Assembly: GCF_034424525.1 (NCBI RefSeq)
Contig: NZ_CP139979.1
Location: forward strand, 2,065,501 to 2,129,500
DNA from: Sphingobium yanoikuyae
Lineage (GTDB): Bacteria > Pseudomonadota > Alphaproteobacteria > Sphingomonadales > Sphingomonadaceae
Direction: 5' to 3'
Length of the DNA: 64,000 nt
Below are positions 26,502 to 34,951 of the stretch, piece by piece (within the stretch, counting starts at the first letter, position 1; each line of letters starts with the position of its first letter). Below the pieces are notes generated by a model. It made no database searches, was not told where the DNA came from, and worked only from the letters and a program-made list of their open reading frames with translations. The position numbers and the translations under genes are program-made.

Positions 26502-27806
26502 GTGAATATCTTCACCAGAATTGCCCGTTGGCTCCGACGAACGCCCGAGCCCGAGCGGCGCCGAGAAGCGCCTGGCCGGCGTTCCCGAGCAACGGGCAGC
26601 GTGCCTGAAAATGCGCAATCGGCCGGCGCTGCATCCGTCACGCCGTCTACCAATGCAGCCATGTCCGCTGACGCTGTCCGATCAGCGATACGCAAGGGGT
26701 TCAATGCCACCCAGCCCGTCACGGCCGCCCGCCATCTTCATGGCCGGCAGCAGGAGATGGACCTGCTGGTGGAGGGGGTGCTTGATCGCGGCAATCATGC
26801 GATGATCTTTGGCGGCCGAGGCACAGGCAAGACCTCGCTGGCGCGCGTGTTCGCCAATGTTGCCGACAATCGCGGCTATCTGGTCTTCTACATGGCCTGC
26901 GAGCCCGGGCAGGATTTTACCAGCTTGATCTCACCGTTCCTCGATGCCGCCCGCGGAAACCTGCCGCGCTCACCCACGACAGATACGCCGATCGTCGTTG
27001 GACCGCGCGATGTCGTGGAAGCACTCGCCGAACATGGGCAGCGAAAATTCATCTTCATCCTCGACGAGTTCGACCGCATCACCGATCCGGCTGTTCTCGG
27101 CGAATTGTCGCGCACCATGAAGCTGCTCTCCGACGCGGCCCTGCCGGTTCATATTCTGGCGGTCGGCATCGCGTCCGGATTGAGCCAGCTCATCGAAGGC
27201 CATGAATCCCTGCGGCGGCACATGACCGCCGTTCCCATCGTGCGGATCGACACGGCCGCCGTGTTCGACCTGATCGACCGCGGCGCCGCCCAGGCCGGCC
27301 TCAACTTCAGCGATGCCGCGCGCGAGACAATTGCCCATGTCGCATGCGGCTCCCCCTATCATGTCCGCCTGTTCTGCGCGCTGGCCTGCCTGGAAACCCT
27401 CAGGCAGCGCAAGACGATCGTCGAAATGCCGGCAACGCTCGCGGGAATGATGCGCGCGGTCGACGACTGGACGATCACCAATCCGACAGATGCTGCGCTG
27501 TTCCATGAAGCCATCGATCTGGGCGCCGGCCATTGGCCAATGATTGAACAGGTCGTCCGCGCCGCGATCGTTCCTCCCGGCCTCGCGCCGGAACAGCAGG
27601 CGCCGCATATCGACCGCTACGCTCCGGTCCTGGATATCCTGCGCCGCGCCATGCACGCCCGGCCGGGCAGCACTGCCCTCATGTTCCGGGACAGCCTCGC
27701 CCCCCAGTTCCTGCTCGGCATGTTGTCTGCCAGCCGCCACGGCGACCACCTGACCCGGCGTGTCGTCAGCCTTGTAGAAGGGCAGCGCCAAAGCGCTGCA
27801 TCGTAA
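26502..27806 (+). CDS. AAA ATPase embedded between wza and wzc
   Basis: A 434-residue P-loop ATPase. The N-terminal 75 residues are basic and low-complexity. The core has Walker A GGRGTGKTS (104-112), Walker B FIFILDEFD (183-191), a following LGELSRTMKLLSD helix and a winged-helix-like C-terminal half with SPYHVRLFCALAC. It resembles the ExeA/Orc1-type AAA fold. No transmembrane segment is seen. Xanthan- and sphingan-type EPS loci do not normally include such a gene. Its neighbour two genes down is a BY-kinase homologue without a P-loop, so it might provide ATPase or chaperone activity to the assembly complex; this is inference. Confidence 0.82.
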   Translation: MNIFTRIARWLRRTPEPERRREAPGRRSRATGSVPENAQSAGAASVTPSTNAAMSADAVRSAIRKGFNATQPVTAARHLHGRQQEMDLLVEGVLDRGNHAMIFGGRGTGKTSLARVFANVADNRGYLVFYMACEPGQDFTSLISPFLDAARGNLPRSPTTDTPIVVGPRDVVEALAEHGQRKFIFILDEFDRITDPAVLGELSRTMKLLSDAALPVHILAVGIASGLSQLIEGHESLRRHMTAVPIVRIDTAAVFDLIDRGAAQAGLNFSDAARETIAHVACGSPYHVRLFCALACLETLRQRKTIVEMPATLAGMMRAVDDWTITNPTDAALFHEAIDLGAGHWPMIEQVVRAAIVPPGLAPEQQAPHIDRYAPVLDILRRAMHARPGSTALMFRDSLAPQFLLGMLSASRHGDHLTRRVVSLVEGQRQSAAS

Positions 27807-27818
27807 GGGACCGATAGG

Positions 27819-29186
27819 ATGTACATGTTCGACATAACGCGAGCCATCCTGCAGCGCTGGAGAATGGCAGCCGCCATCTTCTGCTGCGTCATGGCGCTGA
27901 CGGTCCTGTGGATTGCGATCACGCCGCGCGAATATCGCGCGACCGCCACTTTGCTGTTTGACAACCGCGCACCGGACCCGACCGGCGGCAAATCGAACGA
28001 GGCGACCGGCGAATCCATGCTCGCGACGGAGTCCAGAATCCTGCAGAGCGAGGTGATCGCCCGCAAGGTGGCCGAGCGGCTTGGCCTGTTCAGGAATCCG
28101 GCCATGCGCGCCCGCTGGCAGGAGCAGACGAACGGCAACCAGAGTTTCGAAGGCTGGATCAGCCGCAGCGTCCAGTCGGGTTTGCAGGTTTCGCCCAGCG
28201 CCACCGGCAATACGATCGACGTCTCCTACCGCAGCCTGGATCCACAGCGTTCGGCGTTGATGGCCAACAGCTTCGCCCAGGCCTTCAATGATGCGCGCCT
28301 GGGCATCAGCAACGAATTCGCCCAGCGCTTTGCGGCCTGGTACAAGAAACAGATCGCCGCGTCCGAACAGCGCATGGAAGAGGCGCAGGCACGGCTCGCC
28401 GATTTCCAGCGCGCGCACGGTATTGTCGCCACTGGCGCCATCGATGCCGAAAGCACGCGCCTCAGCGAATTGTCGTCGAAACTGTCGTCGGCCGAAGCCG
28501 TTGCTGCGGAGGCCCGGTCGCGCGCGGCGGGGGGCGCCAATATGCCCGACATTCAATCGAGCGGGGTGATCCAGGGGCTAAGGGCTCAGATCGCGGCCAA
28601 ATCGGCGGAAATCAGCCAGATGGCTGCCGAACTCGGCCCCAATCATGCGACGATGCGTGCCGCCCAGCAGCAGTTGCGCCAGATGCAGGACAGTCTGGCC
28701 CAGGAAACCGGCAAGATGTCGGGCACGCTGGCGGCGGCCAGTTCGGCGGCATCGGCCAATCAGGGCACGATGCAGGCCCTGCTCGACCAGCATCGCGGAC
28801 GCATGCTGTCGCTCGCGGCCGATCGCGGAAAGCTCGCCGTGCTGGAAAGCAATGTGGAATCGGCGCGCAAGGAATATGAGGCGCAGACCGAACAATTCTC
28901 GCAGTTGCATGCCACCAGCACGGCCCCGTCACTCAATATCGTGCGGCTCGACATCGCAGAACCGCCGATGATCCCCAACGCGCCCAATATCGGCGTGCGG
29001 TTCCTGATGATGACGATGGTGGCCCTCATGCTCGCAATCGGCTCGGTCATCCTCGCCGAATGGCTCAGCCCGCGCGTCCGCAGTCGTAACACCGTCACCT
29101 ATCTTACCGGCGTGCCGTTGCTTGGTCAGGCAGACCTGCGCGTCAACGGCAAGCAACTCCGTATCGAAGGAGGCAATTGGTCATGA
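27819..29186 (+). CDS. Wzc/GumC-like polysaccharide co-polymerase (Wzz domain)
   Basis: A 455-residue inner-membrane chain-length/export protein. It has TM1 at about residues 15-35, then the Wzz motif region YRATATLLFDNRAP, a long periplasmic coiled-coil region (about 165-350, rich in Gln/Ala/Glu, e.g. EQRMEEAQARLADFQ), the Pro-rich segment AEPPMIPNAPNIG and TM2 (about 393-413). It ends shortly after, without a cytosolic kinase domain, so the kinase module is split off into the next gene, as in SpsC/SpsE or CapA/CapB systems. Overlaps the next gene by 4 bp. Confidence 0.9.
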   Translation: MYMFDITRAILQRWRMAAAIFCCVMALTVLWIAITPREYRATATLLFDNRAPDPTGGKSNEATGESMLATESRILQSEVIARKVAERLGLFRNPAMRARWQEQTNGNQSFEGWISRSVQSGLQVSPSATGNTIDVSYRSLDPQRSALMANSFAQAFNDARLGISNEFAQRFAAWYKKQIAASEQRMEEAQARLADFQRAHGIVATGAIDAESTRLSELSSKLSSAEAVAAEARSRAAGGANMPDIQSSGVIQGLRAQIAAKSAEISQMAAELGPNHATMRAAQQQLRQMQDSLAQETGKMSGTLAAASSAASANQGTMQALLDQHRGRMLSLAADRGKLAVLESNVESARKEYEAQTEQFSQLHATSTAPSLNIVRLDIAEPPMIPNAPNIGVRFLMMTMVALMLAIGSVILAEWLSPRVRSRNTVTYLTGVPLLGQADLRVNGKQLRIEGGNWS

Positions 29187-29893
29187 GGCTTCGCTCGACT
29201 GAACCGGTAGAGGATGTCTATCCCGGCCTGCCGCCGACTTACGATGGCGATCCGGGCGAGGAGACGGCGGCGGTCCACGCCAATGTCGATCCCGCAATCG
29301 CGGTGATCCACGCCCCCAGCGCAATGCTGGCGGAACAAGCGCGGGACATCCAGTCGACCCTGTCTGCAATGCGCCATCCCGACGGTCGCGCGCCCGGCTC
29401 TATCGCGGTCATCGCAATCGAGGCGAGCGAGCAGGCGGCAATATTGACCGCGAATATCGCGGTCTCGGCAGCCCTGAGCGGTCTGCGCACCTTGATCGTC
29501 GACATGGAGCATTCCGGCTTCGTTCAACATCGCCTGCTTGGCATGAATGCACGAACCGGCTCGCCGGACGACATGGATGAGCCATTTCAGCTGGTCCAGC
29601 CGAGCAGTATCCGTTCATTGTTCGTCATGGCCGCTCCCCAGCAGGATGGCTGCGCCATCGACGGCAGTCCGCTTGCGCCACTGTCGCAACGCCTGTCGTC
29701 GCTGACGGCTCACTTCGATCTGTGCCTGGTCGACGCCAGCCATATCGACGATCTCGCTCATGCGGCAGGCAGCGCCGATTGCGCGATCGTTGCGGTCCAG
29801 CGCGATCAGACATCGACCAGCGAGCTCAAGGCCGTGATCAACAAGATGACCATGCTGAACACGGTGCTGATCGGCACCATCATGCTGATCTAG
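29183..29893 (+). CDS. Degenerate BY-kinase/CpsD-like protein lacking the P-loop
   Basis: A 236-residue cytosolic partner of the Wzc-like protein. The arrangement matches CpsD/CapB P-loop tyrosine kinases: an EQARDIQSTLSAM helix, then beta-strand IAVIAIE, a helix NIAVSAALSG, RTLIVDMEH at the Walker A' position and FDLCLVDAS at Walker B. Where the family has a GxGKS/T Walker A, this protein has ASEQAA (about residues 81-86), and the A' Asp-Leu-Arg is changed to Met-Glu-His. There is no C-terminal Tyr cluster. It should therefore not bind ATP or autophosphorylate. Start ATG 29183 is favoured over TTG 29177 by AAGGAGG spacing. Confidence 0.78.
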   Translation: MRLRSTEPVEDVYPGLPPTYDGDPGEETAAVHANVDPAIAVIHAPSAMLAEQARDIQSTLSAMRHPDGRAPGSIAVIAIEASEQAAILTANIAVSAALSGLRTLIVDMEHSGFVQHRLLGMNARTGSPDDMDEPFQLVQPSSIRSLFVMAAPQQDGCAIDGSPLAPLSQRLSSLTAHFDLCLVDASHIDDLAHAAGSADCAIVAVQRDQTSTSELKAVINKMTMLNTVLIGTIMLI

Positions 29894-29928
29894 CGGTCAG
29901 CGATCGGTCGGCACCAAGGGGGTATGAT

Positions 29929-31824
29929 ATGAAAATCGCCCATATTTCCCGACAATATCATCCCGGACTCGGCGGGCTGGAAAGCTTCACCCGAAATCTG
30001 TGCCGCGAACAGGCTCGCGCCGGGCACCAGGTCAGGATGATCACCCTGGACCGCATCTTCGACGGCGACGACGCACCCTTGCCGCGATCCGAAATCATCG
30101 ACGATGTCGAGGTTGTCCGGATACCCTACCGGGGTGGACGTCGCTATCCGCTCGCACCATCCGTGCTGCACCATCTGGACGATTGCGACATCGTCCATGT
30201 CCACGCCGTCGATTTCTTCGCCGACTATCTGGCGCTGACCCGGCTGCTGCATCGCAAACCGCTGGTCCTGTCCACGCATGGCGGCTTCTTTCATACCGGC
30301 TATGCCCGTCGATTGAAGCAATTCTATTTTCACAGCATGACCCGTCTCTCACTGGCTGGATATCGGGCGATCATTGCCTGCAGCGAAGCGGACTATGAGA
30401 CGTTCGCCAAGGTCAATCGTCGCGCACTCACGCTGGTCGAAAATGGCGTGGACACGGTCAAGTTCGCCGGTCTTGCGCAATCGCCTTCCACCGAGCATCG
30501 CTTCATCTATTTCGGCCGGATCGCGCCGAACAAGCGGATCGACCTGTTGATCCGCTGGTTTGCGCATCTGCACCGGCTGGACCGGAAGGCCAGGCTGATC
30601 ATCGCGGGAAAGCCGATGGGTGTCACCTTCGCCGATCTGCAACAGATCGTCGAACAGCTCGGTTTGGGCGATCTGGTGGAATTTCATGACAGCCCCAGCG
30701 ACGAGGCGCTGCAGGCGCTGATTGCCCGTAGTACCATCTTCGCATCGCCGAGCGCCTATGAAGGTTTCGGTATTTCCCTGATCGAGGGGGTGTCCGCCGG
30801 GCTTTATCCAGTCGTCAGCGACATCCCGGCGCATCGCCGCTCCTGCGTCAAACTCGATACCGGCAGCCTGATCGATTTCGCCGATCCGCTGTCCGCTGCG
30901 CGCACCCTGCAGGACATTCGCAAGGCGCAGCAACGCTCACCCTCCCCCACCACTGCCGCAGGTCTGCTCGCTTATGGTTGGCCGGGCGTGAGCGCCAGGA
31001 TCTCGGCCATCTACGAACATATTCTGGGACGTCAGACCCGCCAGATCGGGCCGCTTCGCCTTGCCGTTCTTTCGGAGAGCGACGCGCTGAAAGCCGTTTC
31101 CGATCTGATCAGGGACCAGTCGCCGCGCGTGGTCGCATTCGGCAATGCCCATCTGATCAACCAGGCACGGCGGGTCGAGGGCGTCGCTGCCGCACTGAAC
31201 GACGCGCTGGTCCTTAATGACGGCGTCGGCGTCGATATCGCAAGCCGCCTCCGCTACGGGGACTCCTTCCCGCACAATCTGAACGGCACGGACTTCATTC
31301 CCCAGTTGCTGAAGAGCTACCCGGACCGCCTCCGGCTATTTCTGGTAGGCGCAGCCCCCGGCATCGCGGAACGTGCAGCCGCCATTCTGGAAGAGCGTCA
31401 TCCCCATATTCGCATAGTCGGCACCCTCCATGGCTTCTTCGACCCGCAAGAGGAGGAGCATCTGAGCCGCCATATTCGGGAAAGCGGCGCGGATCTGGTA
31501 ATCGCAGCCATGGGGAACCCCCGCCAGGAATTGTGGGCGGCCAAATGGGCATCCCATATCGGCCGCCCCATATTGTGCGCGGGCGCCCTGCTCGATTTCA
31601 CCGCCGGCCATGTCCCGCGCGCGCCTGGCTGGCTGCGCCGCATGCGCATGGAATGGATATTCCGGCTCATGAACGAACCGACCCGACTGGCAGACCGCTA
31701 TTTGCGCGGCAATGTCACCTTCCTCATGAATGCCATCCGTGACGCCAGGGGTGGCTACTCGGACGGGCCGATCCCGCCGCCATCGCCCCACTCCCACACT
31801 GTCCGCAACGCCGATGCCGCCTGA
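29929..31824 (+). CDS. Bifunctional glycosyltransferase: GT4 fused to GT26 (GumH-GumM-like)
   Basis: A 631-residue fusion. Residues 1 to about 365 form a GT-B, family 4 enzyme: HISRQYHPGLGGLESFTRNL, VLSTHGGFFHTGY, YFGRIAPNKRID and the E-x7-E motif in YEGFGISLIEG. Residues about 375-600 form a WecG/TagA/CpsF (GT26) domain: VAFGNAHLINQA, LNDGVGVDIASR, GTDFIPQLL, FLVGAAPG, AAMGNPRQELW and CAGALLDFTAG. In xanthan the GT26 (GumM) and GT4 (GumH) enzymes add the second and third sugars, so this protein may do both consecutive steps. ATG 29929 has AAGGGGG 7 bp upstream. Confidence 0.9.
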   Translation: MKIAHISRQYHPGLGGLESFTRNLCREQARAGHQVRMITLDRIFDGDDAPLPRSEIIDDVEVVRIPYRGGRRYPLAPSVLHHLDDCDIVHVHAVDFFADYLALTRLLHRKPLVLSTHGGFFHTGYARRLKQFYFHSMTRLSLAGYRAIIACSEADYETFAKVNRRALTLVENGVDTVKFAGLAQSPSTEHRFIYFGRIAPNKRIDLLIRWFAHLHRLDRKARLIIAGKPMGVTFADLQQIVEQLGLGDLVEFHDSPSDEALQALIARSTIFASPSAYEGFGISLIEGVSAGLYPVVSDIPAHRRSCVKLDTGSLIDFADPLSAARTLQDIRKAQQRSPSPTTAAGLLAYGWPGVSARISAIYEHILGRQTRQIGPLRLAVLSESDALKAVSDLIRDQSPRVVAFGNAHLINQARRVEGVAAALNDALVLNDGVGVDIASRLRYGDSFPHNLNGTDFIPQLLKSYPDRLRLFLVGAAPGIAERAAAILEERHPHIRIVGTLHGFFDPQEEEHLSRHIRESGADLVIAAMGNPRQELWAAKWASHIGRPILCAGALLDFTAGHVPRAPGWLRRMRMEWIFRLMNEPTRLADRYLRGNVTFLMNAIRDARGGYSDGPIPPPSPHSHTVRNADAA

Positions 31825-32869
31825 TCTCGTGCCGCCGAACCCAAGAGAGCTGCGCCGGATCGCGGTCATCATCCCCTATTTCCAGCGTGAACGGGGTATC
31901 CTGCAACAGGCCCTCCGCTCGATCGTTGCGCAAACATTCACCGCGCCCACCGAGGTGGAGCTCCTCATAATCGACGACAGTTCGCCCATCCCTGTGCTGG
32001 ACGAACTGGCAGACATGGAATTGCCACCCTGGCTGAATCTCCGGACCATGCTGCAATCGAACGCCGGCCCCGCTGCTGCGCGCAATCACGGCCTTGATCA
32101 GATCGGACCCGACATCGACTATGTCGCCTTCCTGGACTCCGATGACAGTTGGGCGCCAGATCATCTGCAACAAGGCGTGGACGCGCTCGAACTGGGGCAT
32201 GATTTCTATTTCTGCGACAGCGCTATGCCGCCCTCCAGCCTGTTCGCCTCGCTGACACTCTTTGCGCAGGGCGCCAATGAGGATGCGTTCGAACCCCTGC
32301 CTCTGGGCGGGCAGATCTATCGCCTGCAGCCCGACCGCGCGGGGCAATTCATGGTGCAGGAATATCTCTGCCAGACATCTGCCGTAATCCTGCGCCGCAG
32401 GGCGATGCGCGATCTCCGGTTCGAGGAACGGCTTCGCTATGCCGGCGAGGACTGGCTGATGTGGGTGCGGCTGGCGCACAGCGTTGAGGGGATCTGCTTC
32501 TCCAGGCTGGCCAAGGCCCAGCGTGGAGAAGGTATCAATCTCTATCGCGATGCGCATGAGCGGCTTGGTGCCAAAAATCTGCGCCGCCTCATGTCGATGG
32601 TGCTCGCCAATCGCTTGATGAGGGTCACGCCGGGCATCAGCGCTGCTGCCGCGCGCCTGACCGATCAGCGCATCGAAATCTTGCGCCTAGAGATGGCGGC
32701 GATCCTGCTTCACCCACGTGTCTATCAGGGCCTGAAAAATGGTGAGCAGCGTCGCATCATCCTGGATGCCTATCGGCTCATGAACGTCTCGCTGCTGCCA
32801 TTATGGCGCGGCATCATCATTCGAAAGATGCGCTGGCACAGCCCCCGTCTGGACGAGGCCATGACATGA
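31814..32869 (+). CDS. Glycosyltransferase family 2
   Basis: About 351 residues. GT-A fold with the family-2 signature: IAVIIPYFQRERGILQQAL, ELLIIDDSSP, NAGPAAARNHGLD and the metal-binding VAFLDSDDSWAPDH (DxD at about residues 102-104). C-terminal half helical, with AGEDWLMWVRLA acting as the ED catalytic motif. It would add one sugar to the lipid-linked repeat unit on the cytosolic face. Start at ATG 31814 overlaps the fusion GT gene by 11 bp and it overlaps the next gene by 4 bp, so it is part of the continuous operon. Sugar specificity unknown. Confidence 0.88.
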   Translation: MPPDLVPPNPRELRRIAVIIPYFQRERGILQQALRSIVAQTFTAPTEVELLIIDDSSPIPVLDELADMELPPWLNLRTMLQSNAGPAAARNHGLDQIGPDIDYVAFLDSDDSWAPDHLQQGVDALELGHDFYFCDSAMPPSSLFASLTLFAQGANEDAFEPLPLGGQIYRLQPDRAGQFMVQEYLCQTSAVILRRRAMRDLRFEERLRYAGEDWLMWVRLAHSVEGICFSRLAKAQRGEGINLYRDAHERLGAKNLRRLMSMVLANRLMRVTPGISAAAARLTDQRIEILRLEMAAILLHPRVYQGLKNGEQRRIILDAYRLMNVSLLPLWRGIIIRKMRWHSPRLDEAMT

Positions 32870-33882
32870 AACTCTTCTACTATCGCGCCAAGGAAGGGAA
32901 TTTTGGCGACGACCTCAACGGCTGGCTGTGGGAGGAGCTTGCTCCAGGCCGTTGGTCCGACGAAGCCGATACGCTGTTCTGCGGCATCGGCACGATCATC
33001 GGCAATCATATGCCGCCCGCATCGCGAATCAGAATTTTCTCGAGCGGCCTGGGCTATAGGCCGGTGCCCGAGGATTTCTCGACTGACCGCTGGGATGTGG
33101 TGGCATTACGCGGCCCGCTCACGGCGCGCGTCCTCAACCGCCCGGAACGGGCGATTGCCGATGGCGCGCTGCTGCTTTCCACGCTGGATCGGCTCAGGCC
33201 CCTACCCGAAGCGGAGCGCGGCCGGCCCATCTTCATTCCCCACTACGAAGCGATGGATGAAGGCGACTGGGCTGCCGCCTGCGCTACCGCCGACGTCAAG
33301 CTGGTGGACCCGCGGCAATGCGCACATCAGGTCATCGACGAAATCCGCCGGTCACGGCTGGTCATCGCCGATTCGATGCACGCCGCGATCATCGCCGATA
33401 CGCTGCGCGTACCCTGGGTTCCGGTCTCCAGTTCGGGAAGGATCAACAGCTTCAAATGGCTCGACTGGTCGCTTTCCCTCAACTTGCCCTATGAACCGCG
33501 AATATTGCCTACCGCGACGTTGGACACTGCCTATCGCGACGGCGTCCGGCGCCTGGTCGGTGAACATTATCGACTTGCGCATCCTGATGCAGAAGGCGCA
33601 CTTGCGCACCAAAGGCAGATGACCCGTCGTGAACAGCGGCCCTGGTGGATGTCCGTGCGGCCAAAACTGAAATATCATCTGCTCGCCCTGCCGCGGCGTC
33701 TGCCACAACCACCCGCGGTCGCGCGGCGTATCGCTACATGGAACCGACGGCAACACAGCCGCATCGCCTCTGCACTTGAACAATTGAAGAGTGAGGCGGG
33801 ATTTCTGAGCGACGATCGGATCTTTGCCAACCGTGTCGATCAGCTCAGCGTCGAATTCGACAAGCTGGTGCGTTCGGGCTGA
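32866..33882 (+). CDS. Polysaccharide pyruvyltransferase (ExoV-like)
   Basis: A 338-residue enzyme that would transfer a ketal-linked pyruvate from PEP to an EPS sugar, adding negative charge. The N-terminus KLFYYRAKEGNFGDDLNGWLW is characteristic of ExoV-type pyruvyltransferases. Also present are CGIGTIIG, SSGLGYRP, VALRGPLTARVL and the late SRLVIADSMHAAIIADTL motif (Ser-x-x-His equivalent). It starts with an ATGA overlap. Its last 43 bp overlap the 3' end of the convergent GT2 gene, an uncommon arrangement within an EPS operon. Confidence 0.88.
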   Translation: MKLFYYRAKEGNFGDDLNGWLWEELAPGRWSDEADTLFCGIGTIIGNHMPPASRIRIFSSGLGYRPVPEDFSTDRWDVVALRGPLTARVLNRPERAIADGALLLSTLDRLRPLPEAERGRPIFIPHYEAMDEGDWAAACATADVKLVDPRQCAHQVIDEIRRSRLVIADSMHAAIIADTLRVPWVPVSSSGRINSFKWLDWSLSLNLPYEPRILPTATLDTAYRDGVRRLVGEHYRLAHPDAEGALAHQRQMTRREQRPWWMSVRPKLKYHLLALPRRLPQPPAVARRIATWNRRQHSRIASALEQLKSEAGFLSDDRIFANRVDQLSVEFDKLVRSG

Positions 33883-34868
33883 ACTATCCGCGCCATCTGC
33901 GCGCGATGGTGCCAGCGGCGGATCAGATGGCGTCCCAGCATGGGCCAGTTGCTCCAGTCCGTCATCATAGCCTCCAGCAATGCCATCGGCTTGCGTGCGC
34001 GAAGATGCGGATAGACGCGGTTCCAGCTATGCTGCTGCCTAATCGCGCTGGCGCGACGGGCCAACAACCGAGACAGAACACGATCATCCCGAACGCGGGG
34101 CAGATCCAGCATGGCAAGACTATGGGCGCGCATTGCATCCAGGTTCAGTAATGTCCGGGATTGCCCCGATCCCTGATCCGAAATGGAGCCCTGCCGCTGA
34201 GTGAACAGATAATGCGGCTCTGCACTCAGAATGAAACGACCGTCTGCCAGCAGGCAATCGATGATGAAGGCGAAATCTTCGCCGTGCCGCAACTGGGGCG
34301 GGTAGCGCAGGCAACGGGTCGTCAGGAAGCGGCGACGAAAGATCGGCTTGAGCTGGCCGAAATCGAACGGCGAGCGCCCTGTGATCGCGTTGCGGACGAA
34401 TTCGGCCGGTCGGATATGCCGGATCGGCTCCGCTGTCCGCGACAATGCCGTGCCAACCACTGCTCCGGCGTGCCAATCATAGAAAAACAGATTGTCCGCG
34501 ACCAGATCGGCGTCATGCCGATCGCCGAGCGCGGTCAGATGAACCAGCCTGCCCGGTGCGAAGGCATCATCGGCGTCCAGTATCGCGATCCATTCGCCCC
34601 GCGCGGCCCCAATCCCCAGATTCCGCGCGACCGAAGGCCCACCATTGGCCTCGCTTAGCACCAGTCGCACCCGTGGGTCCTGCTCCATCAACCGTTCGGC
34701 GATTGCCACGGTTTTGTCGCCGGACGCGTCATCGACGATGATCACCTCCACCGGAAGTTTCTGCGCAAGCGCAGATTGCACCGCGCGATCCAGGCTGTCC
34801 TCGGCGTTGAACGCCGCAATCACGACACTGACAAGGGGGAGCACAGGAGCAATCGCGGGATTTTGCAT
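33840..34868 (-). CDS. Glycosyltransferase family 2 (ExoO/ExoM-like), inserted on the opposite strand
   Basis: A 342-residue GT-A enzyme: VSVVIAAFNAEDSLDRAVQ, VIIVDDASGDKT, NGGPSVARNLGIG and WIAILDADDAFAPGR (DxD at about residues 98-100), then HGEDFAFIIDCLLADGR as the catalytic ED segment. It is the only leftward gene between 23.4 and 39.6 kb; its 3' end overlaps the pyruvyltransferase by 43 bp and its 5' end faces the AT-rich start of the GT4 gene. This suggests a later insertion or inversion of this cassette. Acceptor and donor unknown. Confidence 0.88.
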   Translation of the reverse strand: MQNPAIAPVLPLVSVVIAAFNAEDSLDRAVQSALAQKLPVEVIIVDDASGDKTVAIAERLMEQDPRVRLVLSEANGGPSVARNLGIGAARGEWIAILDADDAFAPGRLVHLTALGDRHDADLVADNLFFYDWHAGAVVGTALSRTAEPIRHIRPAEFVRNAITGRSPFDFGQLKPIFRRRFLTTRCLRYPPQLRHGEDFAFIIDCLLADGRFILSAEPHYLFTQRQGSISDQGSGQSRTLLNLDAMRAHSLAMLDLPRVRDDRVLSRLLARRASAIRQQHSWNRVYPHLRARKPMALLEAMMTDWSNWPMLGRHLIRRWHHRAQMARIVQPERTSLSNSTLS

Positions 34869-34951
34869 AGGTGTTATGCCTTACTCGAAAGCGATAATAA
34901 GCTTCGATATACCAATCGATGAAACCGCAACGAATTGAGGAATTTCACCTA
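34866..34951. promoter_or_regulatory. Divergent start region with TAGGTGTT motif
   Basis: The short gap between the leftward GT2 and the rightward GT4 contains GCATAGGTGTTATGC (an inverted repeat around 34865-34879), overlapping the GT2 start, and CACCTA at 34946-34951. The same TAGGTGTT octamer occurs at 21570 and, inverted, at 16049. It may be an operator or a chance resemblance. Confidence 0.3.
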
